DNA from: an uncultured Alphaproteobacteria bacterium
Lineage (GTDB): Bacteria > Pseudomonadota > Alphaproteobacteria > Rs-D84
NCBI GenBank assembly: GCA_946611025.1
Contig: CAMOCR010000021.1
Location: 1-9,982, forward strand
DNA: 9,982 bases
Reading direction: 5' to 3'
The notes beneath the pieces are model-generated. The model saw only the letters and a program-made list of their open reading frames with translations, searched no databases and was not told the origin of the DNA. Shown in pieces: positions 1-5,445 of this stretch. Position 1 is the first letter of the stretch. Every line of letters begins with the position of its first letter. The translations under genes and the position numbers were made by a program.

Positions 1-799
1 CAAATGTTTCCGGCGACAATTCTTCGGCGCGTTCGGTTCCGGTCAAACCATATTTTGACCAGTCCACATTTGGCATTATTCCGCGTATCATCTTGCGCCG
101 CTGACCGAATAATTTTGCCGTCACATTTTCAATTTTAGTTAAATCGCCAATCGATTTTATTTTGTTTTGGTTTGGAATAATTTGCACAACGGCACTTTCA
201 ACCTTTGGTCGTGGAACAAACGCGCTGGACGGTACACCGAACAAAATTTTCGCATCCGCAACCAGTGCGGTTAAAATCGACAGTCGACCATATTGTGCAT
301 CACCACACTTTGCGACAATACGCATGGCAACTTCGCGTTGAAACATCAGTGTCATAGATTTAATCGGGCTACCCGCCGCCGCATTGTGCAACCACCCAAT
401 CAACAATTCTGTACCCACATTATACGGCAGGTTTGCACAAATCGCATATTCACGCACACCCAGTTTTCCCAAATCAACTTTTAACGCATCACCAAAGATT
501 ATTTCCAGTCGGCCATCGGCGGCGTCCACCACACGCGACAAAATGGGTTCGGTTGTTTTGTCTTTTTCAATTGCAATAACACGCCGCGCCCCCGCCAACA
601 ACAATGCACGTGTCAACCCTGCGGGGCCGGGGCCAACCTCAACCACGGGCAATTTTTCAATGTCTGGCACACTGCGTGCAATACGACCAGTCAAATTCAA
701 ATCGAACAAGAAATTTTGACCGAATTGCTTTTTCGGTGCCATACCACAATCGCGCATCATTTCGGCAACTGGGGGCAAAAGTGCAATTTTATCTGTCAT
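1..799 (-). CDS. rsmA: 16S rRNA (adenine-N6,N6)-dimethyltransferase RsmA (KsgA), 3' end outside window
   Basis: RsmA dimethylates the two adjacent adenines in the 3'-terminal helix 45 loop of 16S rRNA, using S-adenosylmethionine, late in small-subunit assembly. I translated 266 codons from the ATG at 799. Visible family motifs are the N-terminal KKQFGQNFLFD (23-33), SAM-binding motif I VEVGPGPAGLT (53-63), motif II VIAIEKD (74-80), the acidic GDAL (103-106), the catalytic motif IV NLPYNV (123-128), and FVPRPKVESAV (194-204) followed by QRRKMIRG (233-240). Family members are about 260-280 residues, so only a short C-terminal tail is missing beyond the left edge. The start codon overlaps the recR stop as ATGA (796-799), which points to translational coupling. 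A G-rich stretch in the recR tail lies upstream of the start. No frameshift or missing catalytic residue is seen. Confidence 0.96.
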   Translation of the reverse strand, partial: MTDKIALLPPVAEMMRDCGMAPKKQFGQNFLFDLNLTGRIARSVPDIEKLPVVEVGPGPAGLTRALLLAGARRVIAIEKDKTTEPILSRVVDAADGRLEIIFGDALKVDLGKLGVREYAICANLPYNVGTELLIGWLHNAAAGSPIKSMTLMFQREVAMRIVAKCGDAQYGRLSILTALVADAKILFGVPSSAFVPRPKVESAVVQIIPNQNKIKSIGDLTKIENVTAKLFGQRRKMIRGIMPNVDWSKYGLTGTERAEELSPETF

Positions 800-1392
800 A
801 ATTCGCGCCGCCCCCCAAATGCCAAAGACAATGTGCCGTCATCAATATAGTCCAAATCGCCGCCCAACGGCACACCCGATGCCAATTCGCTGAACCGAAC
901 GGAATCGCCACCAACGACCGACATGATATAGTGTTGCGTGGTTTTCCCCTCTACTGTGTTGGGCAACGCAAAGATTATTTCGGTGATATTTTCATTTTTA
1001 ATGCGTTCGGCTAAATTAGCAATATTCAAATCTTCGGGCATAACCCCTGCCCCACCCGACAACAGCGCGCCAATTATATGATACCGACCATGAAACACCG
1101 ATGATTTTTCCAACGTCCACACATCACCCATATCGCGCACAACACAAATTTGACCGTTTGCACGTGACGCATCGCGACAGAATTCACACATACCAGAATT
1201 TTTATCGGTCAACACACCACAGTTTGCACACGGCACGATATTCTCGGTTGCATCCAAAATTGCCGCCGCCAAGTTTTCTGCGCGACCATCACGCACCTGC
1301 AACAGCGACAAAACAATTCGCCCCGCCGCACGATTTCCAACACGCGGCAATTTTGCAAATTGTTTTATCAAACGTTCAATTTTGGAATTCAT
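796..1392 (-). CDS. recR: recombination mediator protein RecR
   Basis: RecR works with RecO (and RecF) to load RecA on single-stranded DNA coated with SSB during gap repair. The 198-residue protein has normal family length and domain order. An N-terminal helix-hairpin-helix region (about 1-50, with KLPRVGNRAAGR at 14-25) comes first, then a four-cysteine zinc finger (C55, C58, C69, C72), a Toprim domain (about 80-165, with GRYHIIGALLS) and the C-terminal ASGVPLGGDLDYIDDGTL segment (171-188). Two Toprim positions look altered: the usual acidic residue after VV is Arg86 (CVVRD), and the usual LDG triad reads GAG (114-116). RecR is not an enzyme in its own right, so this need not abolish function. 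The start lies 15 bp after the dacA stop and the stop overlaps the rsmA start. The recR-rsmA pairing differs from the common dnaX-ybaB-recR arrangement. Confidence 0.96.
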   Translation of the reverse strand: MNSKIERLIKQFAKLPRVGNRAAGRIVLSLLQVRDGRAENLAAAILDATENIVPCANCGVLTDKNSGMCEFCRDASRANGQICVVRDMGDVWTLEKSSVFHGRYHIIGALLSGGAGVMPEDLNIANLAERIKNENITEIIFALPNTVEGKTTQHYIMSVVGGDSVRFSELASGVPLGGDLDYIDDGTLSLAFGGRREL

Positions 1393-1407
1393 TATCGCGC
1401 CACCCCA

Positions 1408-2589
1408 TCAATGAAACACATAGCAATCGATACCATTTGCCGATGCGGTATTTTTAAGCGATTGTGCCGCACTTTCCGTCAAACCATATGCACGCACGCG
1501 GAACAAACCATTTGGCGCTGTTTCAATAACCGGTGTGGTACCCGTTGCATTTCGCACAGTTGCAATCATACGCGATGCCGCATCACGTGTCGAAAACGCA
1601 CCAAATTGCACCCCCGGCCCCCCATGTCCAGACGACACAACCGGTGCGGTATTTGTTGCCGCATGATATGCACCGGCGAACGTGTTCACAGATTGCGTGT
1701 TGTAATTGTTATTGGTTTTCGCAACCGGCTGTGGCGCGGGCGCGGCGGGTGTGGTGACGGGCGTGTCGCGCACAATCATTGCTGGCGCGGGGTTTTGTTC
1801 AATCATTGCAAACCCCTTGTCCAATAACTTTGCCGACACCGCCGCGCGAACATCCTTGTTTTCTGCGCCCAGAACAACCGCCATTAAATGATGTCCCCCA
1901 CGGCGCGCCGTTGCAACAAGTGAATACTTTGATTTGTTTGTATATCCCGTTTTCATACCATCGCAACCCGGATACGAACCCAACAGACGATTTCCGTTTG
2001 TATATGTCTTGCCACCATACGTCCATGTTTGAATTCCAAAATATTTCCAGTATTGCGGAAAATGCTTATACACCGCCATTGACATCAGCGCGATATCACG
2101 CGCAGTCGATAAATGGTCATCATTTGGCAAGCCCGATGAATTTTCAAAATTTGTCCGCGACAGGCCAATTTCACGTGCAACACGCGTCATCAGCGCGGCA
2201 AAATTCCCCTCTTTCCCACCTTTCAGGTTTTCTGCCAACACGCGTGCAACATCGTTTGCGCTGTGCACGGCAACCGCCTTAATCGCGTCTTCGACACTAA
2301 TTTTCGAACCCGCGGGCAAACCCAACTTTACCGGTTCGGCATTTGCCGCCGCATTAGACACGATAAGATAATCGTCCAGATGCAACCGCCCATGTTCCAG
2401 CGCATCAAACGTTAAATACAACGTCATAATTTTTGTTAAACTGGCCGGATAGTTCAAATCGGTTGCGTGTTCCGAATACAAAACCCGCCCCGAATCCATA
2501 TCGGCAACCATTGCCGCGCGGTAATTTGCCGCACTGGCAACTGATGCAAAAATCAGCATCGGTAAAACAACAAGAAATCTTCCCTTCAT
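1408..2589 (-). CDS. dacA: D-alanyl-D-alanine carboxypeptidase (PBP5/6-type, peptidase S11) with C-terminal SPOR domain
   Basis: This penicillin-binding protein trims the terminal D-Ala from peptidoglycan pentapeptides in the periplasm. I chose the ATG at 2589 because it puts a clean signal peptide at the N-terminus (MKGRFLVVLPMLIFASVASA). The open frame extends 13 codons further up to a TTG at 2628, but that stretch covers the likely promoter. Counting from that TTG, the serine-hydrolase motifs are SLTK (63-66, nucleophile Ser63), SAN (123-125) and KTG (226-228), all intact and normally spaced. After the catalytic domain comes a Pro/Ala/Asn-rich linker (about 283-340), then a SPOR-like domain (about 341-406, beginning VQFGAFSTRDAASRM). 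SPOR domains bind denuded septal glycan, and the fusion is common in Alphaproteobacteria. It is the first gene of the dacA-recR-rsmA cluster. Confidence 0.94.
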   Translation of the reverse strand: MKGRFLVVLPMLIFASVASAANYRAAMVADMDSGRVLYSEHATDLNYPASLTKIMTLYLTFDALEHGRLHLDDYLIVSNAAANAEPVKLGLPAGSKISVEDAIKAVAVHSANDVARVLAENLKGGKEGNFAALMTRVAREIGLSRTNFENSSGLPNDDHLSTARDIALMSMAVYKHFPQYWKYFGIQTWTYGGKTYTNGNRLLGSYPGCDGMKTGYTNKSKYSLVATARRGGHHLMAVVLGAENKDVRAAVSAKLLDKGFAMIEQNPAPAMIVRDTPVTTPAAPAPQPVAKTNNNYNTQSVNTFAGAYHAATNTAPVVSSGHGGPGVQFGAFSTRDAASRMIATVRNATGTTPVIETAPNGLFRVRAYGLTESAAQSLKNTASANGIDCYVFH

Positions 2590-2591
2590 AG

Positions 2592-2628
2592 TAATTAAAG
2601 TGTAGTAAAATTTTGCCCCGCGGGTCAA
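2592..2628 (-). promoter_or_regulatory. candidate promoter of dacA-recR-rsmA, near-leaderless
   Basis: On the minus strand TTGACC (2623-2628) is followed after 18 bp by TACACT (2599-2604). The predicted start would fall only a few bases before the dacA ATG at 2589. No Shine-Dalgarno sequence precedes that ATG, which fits a leaderless or nearly leaderless transcript. The -10 is only a 4/6 match, so this is tentative. Confidence 0.4.
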
Positions 2629-2642
2629 TAGAGAAAAATAAA

Positions 2643-2671
2643 TTGCAAATACATTACTTGTCAGGTATAAT
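2643..2671 (+). promoter_or_regulatory. strong sigma70-type promoter ahead of putative ncRNA
   Basis: TTGCAA (2643-2648, 4/6) is separated by exactly 17 bp from a perfect TATAAT (2666-2671). Transcription would begin near 2678. No open reading frame with a ribosome-binding site follows within about 300 bases, so the promoter appears to serve the structured RNA below. It diverges from the dacA promoter. Confidence 0.65.
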
Positions 2672-2677
2672 GCGTTT

Positions 2678-2920
2678 GAATCTTATTGGGATAGATAAGG
2701 TTCGGGGCTCTCAAAAGCCACAAAAACAAAAAACAACATCGCAAGATGTTCTATCCGCATAATATTGCGGCGCACGTGCGCCATTTATTATGCCATACCC
2801 GGCATGGTCGGGGTGCCATTGGTTATACAACAGGGGCGCACGCCCCAAAGACCAATGGGAATCCGTTTTTGGTTCTTTTGAGCACCCCGACCGTCAATCC
2901 ATATTGACGGTTTTTCTTTT
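2678..2920 (+). ncRNA. putative structured non-coding RNA of about 240 nt, class unknown
   Basis: A consensus promoter at the left and an intrinsic terminator at the right bound a stretch rich in perfect inverted repeats and lacking a credible coding frame. Helices I can see: 2689-2695 with 2750-2756 (GGATAGA/TCTATCC); a GCAA-tetraloop hairpin (AACATC/GATGTT, 2735-2750); CCGCA/TGCGG (2755-2770); the 14-bp palindrome GGCGCACGTGCGCC (2769-2782); ATGCC/GGCAT (2790-2805); an 11-bp stem 2806-2816/2882-2892; CCATTGGT/ACCAATGG (2816-2823/2851-2858) enclosing GGGGC/GCCCC (2833-2846). A rival pairing joins 2699-2717 to 2875-2892. I see no hallmark of RNase P RNA, SRP RNA, tmRNA or a common riboswitch. 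The linker 2719-2736 is A-rich and probably single-stranded. It may be a free small RNA or a long leader attenuating the downstream Stealth gene; the independent terminator favours the former. Confidence 0.55.
2891..2920 (+). terminator. intrinsic terminator of the putative ncRNA
   Basis: A perfect 8-bp stem, CCGTCAAT (2891-2898) and ATTGACGG (2903-2910), with a CCAT loop is followed directly by TTTTTCTTTT (2911-2920). There is no matching A-run on the left side, so it acts on plus-strand transcripts only. Confidence 0.85.
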
Positions 2921-2938
2921 CCCAATTTGATGTTTTAC

Positions 2939-3028
2939 GGGCGGATGCGATATATCGCAAGGTATATCGGGGTTGAGTTTTCTAAGTCCCAACTGTTTGA
3001 ACATCCGCCCAAAATATCGGGGGTAATT
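2939..3028 (+). promoter_or_regulatory. structured 5' leader of the Stealth gene
   Basis: A perfect 9-bp inverted repeat, GGGCGGATG (2939-2947) with CATCCGCCC (3002-3010), closes a region containing a second hairpin, CGATATA (2948-2954) with TATATCG (2963-2969), stacked directly on the first arm. The 3' arm ends eight bases before the ribosome-binding GGGGG (3019-3023), and its CCGCCC could instead pair with those Gs. This could gate translation. A weak promoter-like pair, TTGATG (2927-2932) and TATATC (2951-2956), also lies here; if used, it would exclude the 5' arm from the transcript. Confidence 0.35.
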
Positions 3029-4024
3029 ATGACAAATGATGAAATAGATTTGGTTTACATGTGGGTCGATGGCAACGATAAAAAATGGCGCCAGGCTAAA
3101 AATTATTGGCTAAAAGAAATAAAAAATGAAATACCAGTTTGCGATGATTCCATTGTAGACGCACGGTGGCGTGATAATGACGAACTTAAATATTCTTTGC
3201 GCAGCGCTGAATTATATGCGCCATGGATAAATCACATCTATATCGTTACAGGTTTTAATCAGGTACCAGATTGGCTGAATACCAACAATCCGAAAATAAC
3301 AATTATTCCACATGAACAAATTATACCAGCTGATGCATTACCAACATTTAATTCTGTCGCGATTGAAATGTGTTTAATGAATATACCGAACTTGTCCGAA
3401 CACTTTTTGTTGGCAAATGATGATATGTTTTTTAACAAGCCAACATCACCAGATTTTTTCTATGATAAAAAAGGACGTGCAATAATATGGTACACACGCA
3501 ATAAAAAACTTTGTGGAAACGGTTTTGATTTAGAGTATGTGCAATCAGATTACAGGAAAACTATTCTTATGGCTGCACATAAAATTCATTCGGTATTTGG
3601 CAAAAAATATTTTCAATATGCACCTGCACACAATATAGACGCATATATAAAATCATCAATGTTTGCGGCACGCAATCACCCGATGTTAAACCACTATATT
3701 GATACACAGATAAGAAATAAATTTCGTACAAATTGGGAATTACAGCGTTGGATTTTTAATTTATACGATGTTGTTCATAATAGAGCAGTTCTAAAACGAG
3801 CCAGACATTTCAAAAAAAAGAAACATTTTATTTATAATTTACTGCATTATGACGAATGTAAAAATGCGCCTATGTACTGTGAAGACGCAACAAGCGCATT
3901 ATCACAGGTTTCGCCAACATTGTTCTGTATAAATGACACAGCACAGACGACTGACGAAATTAGAAGAAAGAATCACGAATTTCTTGAACGAAAATTTCCA
4001 AACAAATCTTCTTTCGAAAAATAA
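3029..4024 (+). CDS. Stealth-family sugar-phosphate transferase (capsule/exopolysaccharide type)
   Basis: Stealth proteins transfer hexose-1-phosphate from a nucleotide sugar to a glycan; bacterial members make phosphodiester-linked capsule or surface polysaccharide, and the animal relative is GlcNAc-1-phosphotransferase. The 331-residue product shows the conserved regions in order: CR1 IDLVYMWVDGND (6-17); CR2 about 48-138, with DNDELKYSLRS, LPTFNSVAIE (104-113) and FLLANDDMFFNKP (126-138); CR3 about 195-245, with YAPAHNIDAY; and CR4 around FCINDT (299-304). There is no signal peptide or membrane segment. I chose the ATG at 3029 because GGGGG lies 5 bp before it and CR1 begins at residue 6. 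The frame is open back to 2927, but that extension has no ribosome site. It is a single gene with no other polysaccharide genes nearby. It is visibly AT-richer than its neighbours and uses AGA/AGG arginine codons, suggesting transfer. Acceptor and donor are unknown. Confidence 0.9.
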   Translation: MTNDEIDLVYMWVDGNDKKWRQAKNYWLKEIKNEIPVCDDSIVDARWRDNDELKYSLRSAELYAPWINHIYIVTGFNQVPDWLNTNNPKITIIPHEQIIPADALPTFNSVAIEMCLMNIPNLSEHFLLANDDMFFNKPTSPDFFYDKKGRAIIWYTRNKKLCGNGFDLEYVQSDYRKTILMAAHKIHSVFGKKYFQYAPAHNIDAYIKSSMFAARNHPMLNHYIDTQIRNKFRTNWELQRWIFNLYDVVHNRAVLKRARHFKKKKHFIYNLLHYDECKNAPMYCEDATSALSQVSPTLFCINDTAQTTDEIRRKNHEFLERKFPNKSSFEK

Positions 4025-4053
4025 AAAACCCCGGTATTTACCGGTGTTTTTTT
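4023..4053. terminator. bidirectional intrinsic terminator between Stealth gene and lipoprotein operon
   Basis: CCGGT (4031-4035) and ACCGG (4040-4044) pair around an ATTT loop. An A-run lies to the left (4023-4028) and a T-run to the right (4047-4053), so the hairpin is followed by U residues on either strand. It serves the Stealth gene (stop at 4022-4024) and the convergent lipoprotein genes (stop at 4068). Confidence 0.85.
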
Positions 4054-4067
4054 ATATTTTTTATTCC

Positions 4068-4478
4068 TTATTCTACCAAATGTGCATCCAAGAATAACGA
4101 TTGCGACAATGCATTGAAAAAGTTTTGATATGCCATCGCACTGGTTATTTCATGCAGGTTCGCCGATGCATTTGCACGAACCAACATTTGTTTTTTGCCC
4201 GACGGGCGAACCGACACCGTCATTTTCGAATTGTTCGTAAATGATGTGCCACTGACGGTACCCAATGTTTCATCGGCGCGGTCAATGATAAATCCCAAAT
4301 CTTGCATTGTGGAAATCACACTGCGCAAAACCATCTTTTTATCGTTCGTATCAAACATGCGCGATTGATAATTGCGTGTTTCAACCTGTGAATTAGCGGT
4401 TCCCAACACGCTTTGATTTGTTGTCATACAACCGGTTAATAATGTTAGCCCGAAAATCGCAACAACTATTTTCTTCAT
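4068..4478 (-). CDS. small lipoprotein of unknown function, paralogue of the preceding gene
   Basis: A predicted outer-membrane or periplasmic lipoprotein of 136 residues. The signal peptide MKKIVVAIFGLTLLTGC carries lipobox LTGC with Cys17 as the lipidation site. The mature part contains ISTMQDLGFIIDRADETLGTVSG and ends FFNALSQSLFLDAHLVE. Both segments closely match the upstream 171-residue lipoprotein, so the two are tandem paralogues. The pattern 'helix, LQDLGF, D..ET.LG, strand' recalls the helix-grip style of BamC/NlpB, but I do not recognise a named family. I chose the ATG at 4478, which has GGGGGA four bases upstream; other in-frame ATGs at 4481 and 4490 are possible, and the one at 4490 overlaps the upstream stop codon. 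It is the last gene of the lipoprotein group. Confidence 0.8.
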   Translation of the reverse strand: MKKIVVAIFGLTLLTGCMTTNQSVLGTANSQVETRNYQSRMFDTNDKKMVLRSVISTMQDLGFIIDRADETLGTVSGTSFTNNSKMTVSVRPSGKKQMLVRANASANLHEITSAMAYQNFFNALSQSLFLDAHLVE

Positions 4479-4489
4479 CATTTCCCCCA

Positions 4490-5005
4490 TTATATTTCAT
4501 GCGCAGTCAAGAATAACGACTGACTTAATTTATCAAAGAATTCGCGATATGTTTTTGTATCGGTTATTCTTTCGCTGCGCGATTCATGCATGTTGTTCCA
4601 TATCGTGCGCGCAAACGATATACGCACATTGTACCCGCGTGATTCCTTGCTTTTTGTGGAAACCAATGTTGTGTATATCTTTTGTTCGGTGTCATACACC
4701 GGTTGCGTATCATTCAGCGCCGACAGTAATATTATCGCCGCACGCGCGCCGGTGGTTGATGCCTCGCGATTTTTATAGGCGGTAATCAACCCCAATTTTG
4801 TTTCGGTTTCGTCCAGCGTGAATCCCAAATCTTGCAACACACCGGCAGACGCCGCCAAAATTGTTTCTTCGTTATCGATTTCAAATCGCATTGTTTCAAT
4901 TTGACGCCGCGCCAGATAGTCATCATCCAACCGGTAATAGTCGTCAAATGTCACGCACCCCGCCAATGATATTGCACACAAACAAATTGCGAAAAACTTT
5001 TTCAT
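4490..5005 (-). CDS. lipoprotein of unknown function (paralogue pair, first copy)
   Basis: A predicted lipoprotein of 171 residues with signal peptide MKKFFAICLCAISLAGC and lipobox LAGC (Cys17). The mature N-terminus is rich in Asp and Tyr (FDDYYRLDDDY). A conserved core VLQDLGFTLDETETKLGLIT and a C-terminal FFDKLSQSLFLTAHEI are shared with the next gene. About 35 residues between core and tail (ALNDTQPVYDTEQ and following) are longer than in the paralogue. The start at 5005 lies 9 bp after the stop of the BamE-like gene, and its AAGG ribosome site overlaps that stop codon, suggesting coupled translation. Function is unknown; an envelope structural or assembly role is inferred only from lipidation and the BamE-like neighbour. 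Confidence 0.85.
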   Translation of the reverse strand: MKKFFAICLCAISLAGCVTFDDYYRLDDDYLARRQIETMRFEIDNEETILAASAGVLQDLGFTLDETETKLGLITAYKNREASTTGARAAIILLSALNDTQPVYDTEQKIYTTLVSTKSKESRGYNVRISFARTIWNNMHESRSERITDTKTYREFFDKLSQSLFLTAHEI

Positions 5006-5014
5006 GCATGCGCC

Positions 5015-5392
5015 TTAAAATGTTGATGTGCGATATGCAAAGTCACGAACACGACTGTTTTCATCAAACTTTACAATAATTGTCAATGTGCGTTGGCTGC
5101 TGGATGCCTTGGCGCTGTTCGCACCGGCAAACAATACCCAAACACCCGCCGATGATTTTGAAACATTGCTGGACACGCGGTCATATACCCATGTTTCGCG
5201 GCGTTTGTCGTCGGTTGTCACCATGTTGGGGGAACCTAAAACTTCGACAACTTCGGCCGATGTCATGCCAATTTTGATTTCACGTTGGGCCTTTGCAACC
5301 GTCATTTGTTCTTCGCGAACCGGATCGCCCGTTGTACACGCCGTTAACAATGGTGTTGTTGCCAAACAAAGTGCAATTAATACTTTCTTCAT
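5015..5392 (-). CDS. SmpA/OmlA (BamE)-like outer-membrane lipoprotein
   Basis: A 125-residue lipoprotein with signal peptide MKKVLIALCLATTPLLTAC and lipobox LTAC (Cys19). After lipidation the sequence IKIGMTSAEVVEVLGSPN (40-57) followed by ETWVYDR (66-72) matches the characteristic start of the SmpA/OmlA fold, where 'GMT..EV...LG.P' precedes a beta-sheet with a Trp-Tyr strand. True BamE is an accessory of the BamA beta-barrel insertion machine. This fold also occurs in many unrelated small lipoproteins, so I do not assign bamE. The start has an excellent AAGGAGA site (5399-5405). It is the first gene of a three-lipoprotein group and has its own promoter in the gap after pyruvate kinase. A serine/alanine-rich stretch interrupts the central strands (NVSKSSAGVWVLFAGANSAKASSSQ). 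Confidence 0.82.
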   Translation of the reverse strand: MKKVLIALCLATTPLLTACTTGDPVREEQMTVAKAQREIKIGMTSAEVVEVLGSPNMVTTDDKRRETWVYDRVSSNVSKSSAGVWVLFAGANSAKASSSQRTLTIIVKFDENSRVRDFAYRTSTF

Positions 5393-5414
5393 GTTTTATC
5401 TCCTTTTGGTAGTG

Positions 5415-5442
5415 ATTATATAATTCTATTAAAATAAAGCAA
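5415..5442 (-). promoter_or_regulatory. promoter of the lipoprotein operon
   Basis: On the minus strand TTGCTT (5437-5442) lies 16 bp before a perfect TATAAT (5415-5420). A start near 5408 gives a short leader containing AAGGAGA ahead of the ATG at 5392. The promoter sits between the pyk stop (5446-5448) and the lipoproteins. No terminator hairpin is seen there, so read-through from pyk is also likely. Confidence 0.5.
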
Positions 5443-5445
5443 ATA

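Noticed and set aside
1101..2282. Several plus-strand open frames opposite recR and dacA
   Set aside because: They are antisense shadows with no family motifs or ribosome sites; the minus-strand genes carry complete conserved domains.
2590..2628. 13-codon extension of dacA from a TTG
   Set aside because: It would place charged and aromatic residues before a normal signal peptide and overlaps the likely promoter.
2780..2792. 13-base match GCCATTTATTATG also found at 9164-9176
   Set aside because: AT-rich and lying inside comEC coding sequence in the second copy, with no extension on either side; probably chance.
2678..2920. RNase P RNA, SRP RNA, tmRNA, 6S RNA, retron or group II intron RNA
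   Set aside because: None of the conserved cores I know is visible, no reverse transcriptase is present, and the helix layout does not resemble the single interrupted rod of 6S RNA. Rejected only by eye; Infernal would decide.
2806..2920. Classic transcription attenuator with an antiterminator
   Set aside because: The rival helices overlap the terminator stem by only two bases (2891-2892), so neither fold would clearly disrupt termination.
2930..3028. In-frame N-terminal extension of the Stealth protein from the ATG at 2930 (or TTG at 2927)
   Set aside because: No ribosome site precedes it, it lies immediately after a terminator U-run, the conserved region CR1 starts right after the ATG at 3029, and the DNA is dominated by inverted repeats.
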